Shown here piece by piece: positions 7,766 through 14,153 of a stretch of 42,684 nucleotides of DNA. The position numbers were made by a program, and so were the translations under genes. The number at the start of each line of letters is the position of its first letter. Position 1 is the first letter of the stretch. Origin of the DNA: an uncultured Synergistales bacterium (lineage in GTDB: Bacteria; Synergistota; Synergistia; Synergistales; Aminobacteriaceae); contig CAJOMU010000014.1 of NCBI GenBank assembly GCA_905235735.1, positions 1 to 42,684 of the forward strand, given 5' to 3'. The notes under the pieces were generated by a model. The model ran no database searches. It was not told the origin of the DNA and worked only from the letters and a program-made list of their open reading frames with translations.

Positions 7766-8839
7766 TTGGGAATTTTATTATTGTTGTCAGCATTTATTCA
7801 GTATTTTATCTACGGAAGGTTAAAGTCATCAGGCGTTCACAGGTCAATTATAGTTGTATTTGTATGCTGGGGAATATTCTGGTTCATTACTGGATGGCTT
7901 GCAGGATATGATTTTCATTCGCCGTTCATCGAAATTTTTCCGGGACGTTATGCTGAAATTCTTCGTTCACTCGCAATGACATGGTCAATCATTACGATAC
8001 TGTCATTCTTTGCTTTTATTGCAGTTGATATTCTTGCATGGGTTACAGGAATGAAGCTGAAAAAGATTTTATGTTCCGTTATTCTGACTGTTATCGCAAG
8101 TATATACTGTATATGTGAAGCATATTTTGTTCAGCCACGTTATGTTACGATACCGACCAGCAAACTCCCCGAAGGCACAGACAGAATCAGAATTGCACTG
8201 CTTACTGATGTTCATATAGGCGGACTGTCAACGTACTCATACTTTCAGCGTTTAATGAATCTCGTGAAGGAAGCTGAACCTGATATGCTAATGCTCGGCG
8301 GCGACATAATAGACGGAAATATGTCTTATCGTGAACGTGAACTCTCATTGCTCAAGGAAACGATTCAGAAAATTCGTTACGGTTGTTTTGCTGTGAATGG
8401 CAATCATGAATACTATCACCTACTTGATGAGGACGTAGAACAAATAATACGAGACTGCGGAGCTAACCTGTTAATATTTGAACGCACAGAAGCTGCCGGT
8501 ATCGTCATTATTGGTCTTGATGATGCATTATACGGCTGGCTTTCACCGTTCATGAAACCAGACGACAAAGATAAATTCGTGTTAGTGCTAAAACATCGTC
8601 CCGGCTTACCATTTGATTCGGAAGGGAAGTTTGATTTAATGCTTTCAGGTCATACTCACGGTGGGCAGTTCTGGCCATTAGGATATTTTAAGAGCATGTC
8701 CCAGAAGAGTACGCAGGGATTATCGAAGAAAGCAGGAGGATATGTATACGTAAGCAACGGTTCAGGTTTCAATGGGCCTCCAATGAGATTGTTCGCTCAT
8801 CCTGAAGTTACGATAATAGACATCGTGAGGGAATCATAA
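7766..8839 (+). CDS. Membrane-anchored calcineurin-like metallophosphoesterase (YkuE/YaeI-like)
   Basis: Four hydrophobic N-terminal segments (within residues 1-125) precede a metallophosphoesterase domain with all classic metal-binding motifs: ALLTDVHIGG (DxH), MLGGDIID, VNGNHEYY (GNHE), VLKHRP, and LSGHTHGGQ. It belongs to the family of YkuE/YaeI-type phosphodiesterases, some of which act on UDP-2,3-diacylglucosamine or other envelope lipids; the substrate here is unknown. The start is TTG 7766, behind AAGGAGAAG at 7750-7758. The stop overlaps the rsmI start (TAATG at 8837-8841), so it is coupled to rsmI. Confidence 0.85.
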   Translation: MGILLLLSAFIQYFIYGRLKSSGVHRSIIVVFVCWGIFWFITGWLAGYDFHSPFIEIFPGRYAEILRSLAMTWSIITILSFFAFIAVDILAWVTGMKLKKILCSVILTVIASIYCICEAYFVQPRYVTIPTSKLPEGTDRIRIALLTDVHIGGLSTYSYFQRLMNLVKEAEPDMLMLGGDIIDGNMSYRERELSLLKETIQKIRYGCFAVNGNHEYYHLLDEDVEQIIRDCGANLLIFERTEAAGIVIIGLDDALYGWLSPFMKPDDKDKFVLVLKHRPGLPFDSEGKFDLMLSGHTHGGQFWPLGYFKSMSQKSTQGLSKKAGGYVYVSNGSGFNGPPMRLFAHPEVTIIDIVRES

Positions 8840-9645
8840 TGTCTCTCTCTCTTGTTCCGACACCAATCGGGAATCTTGAGGACATAACATTACGTGCACT
8901 GAGAGTTCTTCGTGAAGCTGATGTTATTGCATGCGAGGATACGAGGACATCAGGAATATTATTGCGTCATTACGGTATAACGGATAGGAAGCTGATTTCG
9001 TTTCATGTTCATAATGAGAATGATAAACTTGAATCACTTCTTGAAAGATTACGTGAGGGCAAGAAGATTGCAGTTATATCTGATGCCGGTACACCTGGAA
9101 TTTCAGATCCCGGATGGATATTGCTGAAGCGTGCAATCGATGAAGGTCTTGATGCTGATGTTCTGCCCGGCCCTACAGCTGTTGTTCCTGCGGTCTTAAT
9201 GTCAGGATTAAATCCTCAGCCTTTCATGTTCATAGGATTTCCTCCAGAGAAGCATAATGAACGCATTAAACTTTTTGATTCACTGAGGGATTTGAAGTGT
9301 ACGTTATGCTTTTACATCTCGCCTCACAAAGCAGAAAAGGATATTGCAGACATGATTGATATATTCGGAAACAGGAGAGCCGCATTGATTCGGGAGCTGA
9401 CGAAGATGTTTCAGGAATCGATTCGTGATTCTCTTTCTGGAATATTATCTCGTGTGATTGAAGGCGTGAAGGGTGAACTAGTTCTTGTTGTTGAAGGGTA
9501 CACTGAGGAAGAGCATAATGATTCATGGAAGACAGAAGCCAACAGAATGATTGAAGAGGGAGCAAGCGTGAAAGATATTGTGAGTGAGATTGAGAGGCAA
9601 TATAACGTTTCGAGAAATGAAATCAAAAAGTATATTCTGAAATAA
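8839..9645 (+). CDS. rsmI: 16S rRNA (cytidine-1402-2'-O)-methyltransferase
   Basis: SAM-dependent methyltransferase of the tetrapyrrole-methylase fold that modifies the ribose of C1402 in the ribosomal P site. Diagnostic stretches are LVPTPIGNLEDITLRALRVL, IACEDTRTS, ISDAGTPGISDPG, VLPGPTAVVPAVLMSGL, FMFIGFPP and the C-terminal helix-rich tail (VKDIVSEIERQYNVSRNEIKKYIL). Length of 268 is slightly short of the usual 280-290. It is the last gene of the plus-strand run and overlaps the phosphoesterase stop by one base. Confidence 0.95.
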   Translation: MSLSLVPTPIGNLEDITLRALRVLREADVIACEDTRTSGILLRHYGITDRKLISFHVHNENDKLESLLERLREGKKIAVISDAGTPGISDPGWILLKRAIDEGLDADVLPGPTAVVPAVLMSGLNPQPFMFIGFPPEKHNERIKLFDSLRDLKCTLCFYISPHKAEKDIADMIDIFGNRRAALIRELTKMFQESIRDSLSGILSRVIEGVKGELVLVVEGYTEEEHNDSWKTEANRMIEEGASVKDIVSEIERQYNVSRNEIKKYILK

Positions 9646-9648
9646 TGC

Positions 9649-9684
9649 TGCCCAAGATGAAGATGCAGCTCCTCATCTCAGGCA
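9649..9684. terminator. Inverted repeat between convergent rsmI and the PTPS-like gene
   Basis: TGCC (9649-9652) plus AGATGA (9655-9660) pair with TCATCT (9673-9678) plus GGCA (9681-9684), with a matched two-base interruption and a 12-base loop. It lies exactly between two convergent genes and has no long T-run on either side, so it may be a weak bidirectional terminator or a transcript-end stabiliser. Confidence 0.4.
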
Positions 9685-9695
9685 ATGTTTGCGTG

Positions 9696-10262
9696 TTAGC
9701 TCTTTCTGTAGCCGCACTTCGGACATACACCGTCAACTAATGCTATTCCGCATAACGGACAACGGGGCTGTTCTCTGCATGGCGGGTTATATTCAACTGT
9801 TGCACCGTTTACACCGCTTGTGAAAGTGAGTTTTGCGATGTTGAGTTTATCCTTCAGAAGCTCATAGACGATTCGAATCATTCCCTCAACCGTCATTGTC
9901 TCCTTCGTAACGACTAATCTGCATTCAGGGTATGCAGTTGCGAGTTCAGTTTTGAATGCAGGGCCTTTCTGCTTATTGCTTGGAGCACCATCTTTGATGC
10001 CTTGTTCCTCATAGACTTTCAGGATTGCAGGTAAAAGCGGATCGTCTTCACGCAGGATCAATGCATGATCGAAATTCTGTAGAACTTCCCAAGCAGTCTT
10101 CTTGATTTCGTTGCAGGGGAAGACCATGTTTACGCCTTCGTTAATCGTATCTTCAACTTCAATCGTCAATATTCCTGTATGACCGTGAAGATACTGAGCT
10201 TCTCCCTGAAAACCGTAGAACCTGTGCGCATATTGCAAATCCAGAGTAGTGAAACTTCTCAT
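9696..10262 (-). CDS. 6-pyruvoyl-tetrahydropterin synthase/QueD-like protein with zinc ribbon, catalytic Cys absent
   Basis: Tunnelling-fold protein of the PTPS/QueD family. The three zinc ligands are in place: His13 (YAHRF) and His26/His28 (YLHGHTG). The Asp-His pair is present in NFDHALIL, and VVTKET supplies the expected Glu. The catalytic Cys that normally sits four residues before the first His of HGH (Cys27 in E. coli QueD) is Ala22 here. At 188 residues it is longer than QueD (about 120), with an insertion rich in Lys/Pro and a C-terminal zinc ribbon CPLCGIALVDGVCPKCGY. No queC, queE or folate genes are adjacent. The fold is confident; synthase activity is doubtful. The start follows GGGAGGT. 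Confidence 0.8.
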   Translation of the reverse strand: MRSFTTLDLQYAHRFYGFQGEAQYLHGHTGILTIEVEDTINEGVNMVFPCNEIKKTAWEVLQNFDHALILREDDPLLPAILKVYEEQGIKDGAPSNKQKGPAFKTELATAYPECRLVVTKETMTVEGMIRIVYELLKDKLNIAKLTFTSGVNGATVEYNPPCREQPRCPLCGIALVDGVCPKCGYRKS

Positions 10263-10351
10263 TTGTTTTTACCTCCCTCATCATTGAAAAGTTTTCTTTG
10301 CGGTGGAGGCATTATAAGATGAAATTGTACAAAATTATAGTATCTTAAATG

Positions 10352-10367
10352 CGTATTTTATAATACG
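10352..10367. promoter_or_regulatory. Perfect short inverted repeat upstream of the PTPS-like gene
   Basis: CGTATT (10352-10357) and AATACG (10362-10367) are separated by TTAT. The repeat lies in the 117-base gap between the DUF2442 gene and the PTPS-like gene (both minus strand), about 90 bases before the latter's start. It could be an operator or a weak transcript-end hairpin. The rest of the gap is AT-rich; no riboswitch-like fold was recognised in it. Confidence 0.3.
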
Positions 10368-10379
10368 ACATTGATATTG

Positions 10380-10634
10380 TTAATTAGTTCCGCATTCGTA
10401 TAAAGTCTCAGGGCTTATGTCAATATTTCCGGGCCACGTTACAGTTCCGTATTCTGCCTTTGCTGACATGAAGACATTTCGTAGATTCCCGTACATAGGG
10501 AGGTTCAGCAGATGTTCAGCATTATAGACTTTGCGTTCTCCATTCGTGAATATCAAAGTCATCGTGTAATCTTCATGAGGTTCTACAGATATTACACGTG
10601 GAAGCAATGCCTCTTTTCCGTGAATGATGTCCAT
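10380..10634 (-). CDS. DUF2442 domain protein
   Basis: Small protein of unknown function. The recognisable DUF2442 pattern is LPRVISVEPHEDYTMTLIFTNGERKVYNAEHLL...VTWPGNIDISPETLYECG. The domain is often encoded beside DUF4160 proteins, sometimes described as toxin-antitoxin-like, but without a proven role. The start is uncertain: ATG 10634 gives 84 residues with only a weak TAGGA ahead of it, and an upstream in-frame TTG at 10685 gives 101 residues without a ribosome-binding site. The leader region carries a broken DUF4160-like frame (10652-10720), so the present start may be a new one created by a deletion. Confidence 0.65.
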   Translation of the reverse strand: MDIIHGKEALLPRVISVEPHEDYTMTLIFTNGERKVYNAEHLLNLPMYGNLRNVFMSAKAEYGTVTWPGNIDISPETLYECGTN

Positions 10635-10651
10635 ATTCCTAACGCAGAGGG

Positions 10652-10720
10652 TCAATGCGGAATGTTTCCTCGCCGCTGAGTGCAAGTGTCCAGTCCGTAG
10701 AACAAACTGATTATCGGCAT
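10652..10720 (-). pseudogene. Possible remnant of a DUF4160 gene
   Basis: ATG at 10720 (minus strand), preceded by AAGGAG (plus-strand 10735-10740) at a long spacing, opens a frame MPIISLFYGLD...GNIPH that stops after 22 codons at 10652. DUF4160 proteins typically begin MPxIxxFYGI and soon reach PHxH, and they are commonly encoded immediately before a DUF2442 gene, as here. The frame stops where the second His of that motif would follow, so the rest of the domain has been lost or frameshifted. It could also be a short upstream leader frame. Confidence 0.45.
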
Positions 10721-10759
10721 TTTCTGCTTCTTTGCTCCTTTAGTTAAATTTGAATTTGA

Positions 10760-10788
10760 ATTGTATCATAATCGTAAATTGATGTTAA
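10760..10788 (-). promoter_or_regulatory. Minus-strand promoter for the DUF4160 remnant/DUF2442 genes
   Basis: On the minus strand TTAACA (plus 10783-10788) and TACAAT (plus 10760-10765) are 17 bases apart, and the -10 is preceded by TGA, giving an extended -10 (TGnTACAAT). Transcription would start about 30 bases before the 10720 ATG. Confidence 0.6.
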
Positions 10789-10856
10789 TGCGTGATTTTT
10801 TCTGCGCGGATGAGTAAAATATATCGCATTGACGAATACAGGAGGAACTTTAAAAT

Positions 10857-13223
10857 TTGAATCAGGAAAAAGAATACTCTGTAATGATAGGCGAAGTACC
10901 GCTCGTATTTAAGACAGGGAAGTTAGCGAAACAGGCAAATGGTGCAGTACTTGCATCACAGGGAGAGACAGTAATACTAAGCACGGCATGTATGACGGAA
11001 GAAGCGAGGACAGGATTAGATTTCTTTCCTCTTGTTGTGGACTACGAAGAGAAATATTATGCGGCAGGAAAAATACCAGGAGGATACATTAAGCGCGAAG
11101 GCAAACCATCAGATTCAGGGATATTAGGTTCAAGAGTTGCAGACAGAGCTATACGTTCATTGTTCGATGATGATATGCGCAATGATGTTCACATAGTCAA
11201 TACTGTAATGGCAGTAGATCAGGTGTATCCTCCGAACGTATTGGGCATAAACGCGGCAAGTGCAGCACTCGCAATCTCAGGCATCCCATGGAACGGGCCA
11301 GTAGGAGCAGTAAGAATAGGATTAATCGGCGGAAACTTACTCGTGAATCCAACAGAGGAACAAATGAACAATTCACTGCTCAATCTCGTAGTAGCAGGCC
11401 ATGAAGACGGAATCACAATGGTAGAATCAGGTTCATATGAAGTTTCAGAGGAAATATTGGTTGATGCTCTCGAACTTGCACATCATGAAATACGAAAGAT
11501 AATCGCACTCTTTAAGCGAATGAAGGAGGAAGTAGGCAAACCATTAATTGAAGTTCCGAAGCCCGAAAGAATTCCAGAAATAGACGACTGGGTACGAGAG
11601 AATCTTGACGGAGAAGTAGACGAAGCGGTAAGAATTCATGAGAAGAAGCCGCGAGAGAAAAAGATAGACGCAATCAAGACAGCAGCAAAAGAACATTTCA
11701 GTGAACTCATCAAAGAGAATCCCGACAAAGAAGAATACATTTCATCATATGTAGACAGCCGAGTAAAGACGATAATGCGCGGAATAATCATAAATGAACA
11801 TATTCGTGTTGACGGCCGCAGAATGGATGAGATACGTCCAGTTTCATGCGAGACTGATATTTTGCCTCGCGTACATGGTTCAGCACTCTTCACACGGGGA
11901 GAGACGCAATCACTCGCGACAACGACACTGGGAATGATAGGTGAAGATGACCAGCTGCAGGACGGAATTAAACTGAATGAACCGGCGAAGAGATTCATTC
12001 TTCATTACAATTTCCCGCCGTACTCAGTCGGAGAAGTCAAACCTATGCGCGGGCCGGGCAGACGTGAAATAGGACACGGTGCACTTGCAGAGAGAGCGTT
12101 ACTGCCTGTCATACCGAGTGAAGAAGATTTCCCGTATGTTATTCGAGTTGTGTCAGACATTCTCGAATCTAACGGTTCAAGTTCACAGGCGAGTATCTGC
12201 GGAGGATCACTCTCGATGATGAATGCGGGTGTACCGATAAGATGTCATGTCGCAGGAATCGCAATGGGACTAATAAAGGAAGGCGACAGGGTTCAGATAC
12301 TAACGGACATTCAGGGTCTTGAAGATCACTATGGGGATATGGACTTCAAAGTTGCAGGAACGAGAGCAGGAGTAACGGCTCTTCAAATGGACAATAAAGC
12401 GGGAGGCATAACGCGGGAAATTCTTGAAGAGGCACTTGGCCAGGCACGTAAAGCAAGGTTTGAGCTTCTCGAAAAAATGGAAATTGCAGTACCAAGACCT
12501 AACCCGTTATCACCGAATGCACCGAGAATAATAACCTTCGAGATTGATCCTGATAAGGTACGTGATGTAATAGGTGCAGGCGGAAAAGTTGTACGCAGCA
12601 TAACGCAGAGAACGGGCGTAAAGATGAACATTGAAGATGACGGTACGATTTCAATTTCAGGTTCGACTATGGCACAGGTTGAGGATGCAAGAGCAATAGT
12701 GTTATCACTTACGCATGAACTCACAGCAGGAGATGTATATCTCGGAACAGTTACACGCCTAATCAGCTTCGGTGCATTTGTTGAATGTCTTCCCGGTAAA
12801 GAAGGTTTACTGCACATAAGCGAGGTAAGTACGATAAGAGTTCCGAGAATTGAAGACGTATTCAAAATAGGCGACAGAGTTCTGGTAATGGTGAAGGAGA
12901 TAGACGATCAGGGACGTGCGAACTTAACGCGCAGGAGAGTACTTGCGAATGAAAACAAGGTGAGGGAAGCAGGTCTTTCACATGCATTGCCAGATGAAAG
13001 AGAACGCGAGAATCTGATTGCATCATTATCATCACGTGAACGCGGATATTCTTCAGGATATGCATTCAGGGATCACGTAGGGTCAGGCTACAATGAACGC
13101 GGATATTCAGGTTCATCAAGATCAGGACGCAATGAATTCGGACGCACAGAGTTCGGCAGGAATGTATATTCAGACAGGGACAGCAGGAGACGTAATGACA
13201 GGAGACGCGACTATGATAGATGA
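10857..13223 (+). CDS. pnp: Polynucleotide phosphorylase with RG-rich tail
   Basis: Phosphorolytic 3'-5' exoribonuclease of mRNA decay. Two RNase PH domains (about 10-230 and 310-550) flank a helical linker; the catalytic half shows FPPYSVGEVKPMRGPGRREIGHGALAERAL. A KH domain (about 558-618, with VIGAGGKVVRSI) and an S1 domain (about 625-695, with GTVTRLISFGAFVECLPGKEGLLHISEV) follow. At 788 residues it exceeds the usual 700 through a C-terminal tail rich in Arg, Gly, Ser and Asn, suggesting extra RNA binding. The start is TTG 10857, 11 bases after AGGAGG (10840-10845). The gene overlaps dut by 11 bases. Confidence 0.97.
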   Translation: MNQEKEYSVMIGEVPLVFKTGKLAKQANGAVLASQGETVILSTACMTEEARTGLDFFPLVVDYEEKYYAAGKIPGGYIKREGKPSDSGILGSRVADRAIRSLFDDDMRNDVHIVNTVMAVDQVYPPNVLGINAASAALAISGIPWNGPVGAVRIGLIGGNLLVNPTEEQMNNSLLNLVVAGHEDGITMVESGSYEVSEEILVDALELAHHEIRKIIALFKRMKEEVGKPLIEVPKPERIPEIDDWVRENLDGEVDEAVRIHEKKPREKKIDAIKTAAKEHFSELIKENPDKEEYISSYVDSRVKTIMRGIIINEHIRVDGRRMDEIRPVSCETDILPRVHGSALFTRGETQSLATTTLGMIGEDDQLQDGIKLNEPAKRFILHYNFPPYSVGEVKPMRGPGRREIGHGALAERALLPVIPSEEDFPYVIRVVSDILESNGSSSQASICGGSLSMMNAGVPIRCHVAGIAMGLIKEGDRVQILTDIQGLEDHYGDMDFKVAGTRAGVTALQMDNKAGGITREILEEALGQARKARFELLEKMEIAVPRPNPLSPNAPRIITFEIDPDKVRDVIGAGGKVVRSITQRTGVKMNIEDDGTISISGSTMAQVEDARAIVLSLTHELTAGDVYLGTVTRLISFGAFVECLPGKEGLLHISEVSTIRVPRIEDVFKIGDRVLVMVKEIDDQGRANLTRRRVLANENKVREAGLSHALPDERERENLIASLSSRERGYSSGYAFRDHVGSGYNERGYSGSSRSGRNEFGRTEFGRNVYSDRDSRRRNDRRRDYDR

Positions 13224-13653
13224 GATAACGGTGAAGATTCAGCGGAAGGCACAGACCGTAGAGATACCGAAATACGCAACTCCAAATTCAGCAGGCGTAG
13301 ATTTATGTTCAATGATGTACGGAATAATTCAGCCAGGAAAGCAAATGTTAGTTCCGACTGGAATTAAGCTCGCAATACCTGAAGGCTACGAAGCACAGAT
13401 AAGACCAAGAAGTGGGCTAGCATTGAATCAGCACATCATAATTCCCAATAGTCCCGGCACAATTGATTCGGATTATCGCGGTGAGGTTATGGTCTTGCTG
13501 TTGAACATGGGCACTGAACCTTTCACAATTACATTTGGCGACCGAATTGCACAAATGGTATTTGTACCTGTAGTGCGAGCGAAGTTTCAGGATGTGAAGA
13601 CGCTCGATGATACGAAGAGAGGTTCAGGTGGTTTCGGCAGTACAGGACGGTAG
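13213..13653 (+). CDS. dut: dUTP diphosphatase (trimeric dUTPase)
   Basis: Hydrolyses dUTP to dUMP, supplying dTMP synthesis and keeping uracil out of DNA. All five trimeric dUTPase motifs are visible: AGVDLCS, RPRSGLA, GTIDSDYRGEV, RIAQMVF and the C-terminal RGSGGFGSTGR loop. I place the start at ATG 13213, giving 146 residues as in the family, because AGGAG (13200-13204) sits 8 bases ahead; longer in-frame starts upstream lie in the pnp tail region. The 11-base overlap with pnp points to translational coupling. Confidence 0.95.
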   Translation: MIDEITVKIQRKAQTVEIPKYATPNSAGVDLCSMMYGIIQPGKQMLVPTGIKLAIPEGYEAQIRPRSGLALNQHIIIPNSPGTIDSDYRGEVMVLLLNMGTEPFTITFGDRIAQMVFVPVVRAKFQDVKTLDDTKRGSGGFGSTGR

Positions 13654-13662
13654 ATTAATTTT

Positions 13663-13687
13663 TTCCCTCTTACGTAATGTGAGGGGG
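13663..13687 (+). terminator. Weak hairpin after dut
   Basis: CCCTC (13665-13669) pairs with GAGGG (13681-13685) around an 11-base loop, extendable by T-G wobbles. No T-run follows; the -35 of the next promoter starts at 13688. Read-through from pnp-dut into the peptide cassette therefore remains possible. Confidence 0.35.
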
Positions 13688-13716
13688 TTGTATATACTAT
13701 ATATATATAGTATAAT
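13688..13716 (+). promoter_or_regulatory. Promoter of the RiPP cassette with a palindromic operator in the spacer
   Basis: TTGTAT (13688-13693) and TATAAT (13711-13716) are 17 bases apart. Bases 13693-13714 form a perfect 22-bp palindrome (half-site TATACTATATA and its complement), which overlaps the end of the -35 and most of the -10. A dimeric regulator bound here would block polymerase. The palindrome is AT-only except for one C and one G, so cruciform or melting effects are an alternative reading. Confidence 0.75.
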
Positions 13717-13747
13717 ACCATTATAAATTTTCTAGGAGGTCATACAC

Positions 13748-14059
13748 ATGACGGATAACATGAAGAAATTCGCTGAACTTCTCTCAGTTGATAAGGAAGT
13801 AATGAAAGAACTTGATGCACTGGTATCAGGTCTCAGCAAGGACGACAGAAAAGGTTTCGTCAAAGCAGCAATCAAAGTTGCGGCCCAGCACGGAATCACT
13901 CTGACGGAAGAAGAATTCAATGAAGAGAAAAAGGAACTAAAGGAACTTTCATTGGACGAGATGCAGGCAGTTGCAGGCGGTGTGGAGTGCAAGCATGGCT
14001 GGTTCAAAGGTGAATGCGATAGCTGGTTTGCTGGTAGATGCGACTCACTTTTTGATTAA
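13748..14059 (+). CDS. Nif11-type leader RiPP precursor peptide
   Basis: 103-residue precursor of a ribosomally made, modified peptide. Residues 5-60 resemble a Nif11-like leader (MKKFAELLSVDKEVMKEL, then KVAAQHGITLTEEEF), ending in ELSLDEMQAVAGG, with the double glycine at 77-78 as presumed cleavage site. The 25-residue core (79-103) contains Cys81, Cys90 and Cys98, each followed by an aromatic/hydrophobic pair: WF (85-86), WF (93-94), LF (101-102). AGGAGGT (13734-13740) lies 7 bases before the ATG. A radical SAM/SPASM maturase gene follows on the same strand. The product is unknown; thioether or Cys-aromatic crosslinks are plausible given the partner enzyme. Confidence 0.85.
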   Translation: MTDNMKKFAELLSVDKEVMKELDALVSGLSKDDRKGFVKAAIKVAAQHGITLTEEEFNEEKKELKELSLDEMQAVAGGVECKHGWFKGECDSWFAGRCDSLFD

Positions 14060-14127
14060 TGCCGCTGTGTAGAGTGTTCTCTCTGGCATTGTTTCAATTC
14101 CCCTGTTGTTTAATATACGGGGGATTT
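14058..14127 (+). terminator. Two tandem hairpins between precursor and maturase genes
   Basis: First hairpin: AATGCC (14058-14063) with GGCATT (14085-14090), with inner AGAG/CTCT (14071-14074 / 14079-14082). Second: AATTCCCC (14096-14103) with GGGGGATT (14119-14126), one wobble, 15-base loop, followed by an interrupted T stretch (TTATTGTTT). The second has the same shape as the organism's other terminators but a poorer T-run, so partial termination giving more precursor than enzyme is likely. Confidence 0.55.
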
Positions 14128-14153
14128 ATTGTTTCACGGGGCATTAAATCAGA

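Noticed and set aside
10263-10379. preQ1 riboswitch upstream of the QueD-like gene
   Set aside because: No preQ1-I stem and A-rich tail or preQ1-II layout could be drawn; only a short 16-base inverted repeat is present.
12383-12865. 160-codon minus-strand frame inside pnp
   Set aside because: It overlaps conserved KH and S1 coding sequence, has no recognisable motif and no ribosome-binding site.
13093-13212. Longer dUTPase with 40 extra N-terminal residues
   Set aside because: The extra part is pnp tail sequence read in another frame; the ATG at 13213 has the ribosome-binding site and gives the family length.
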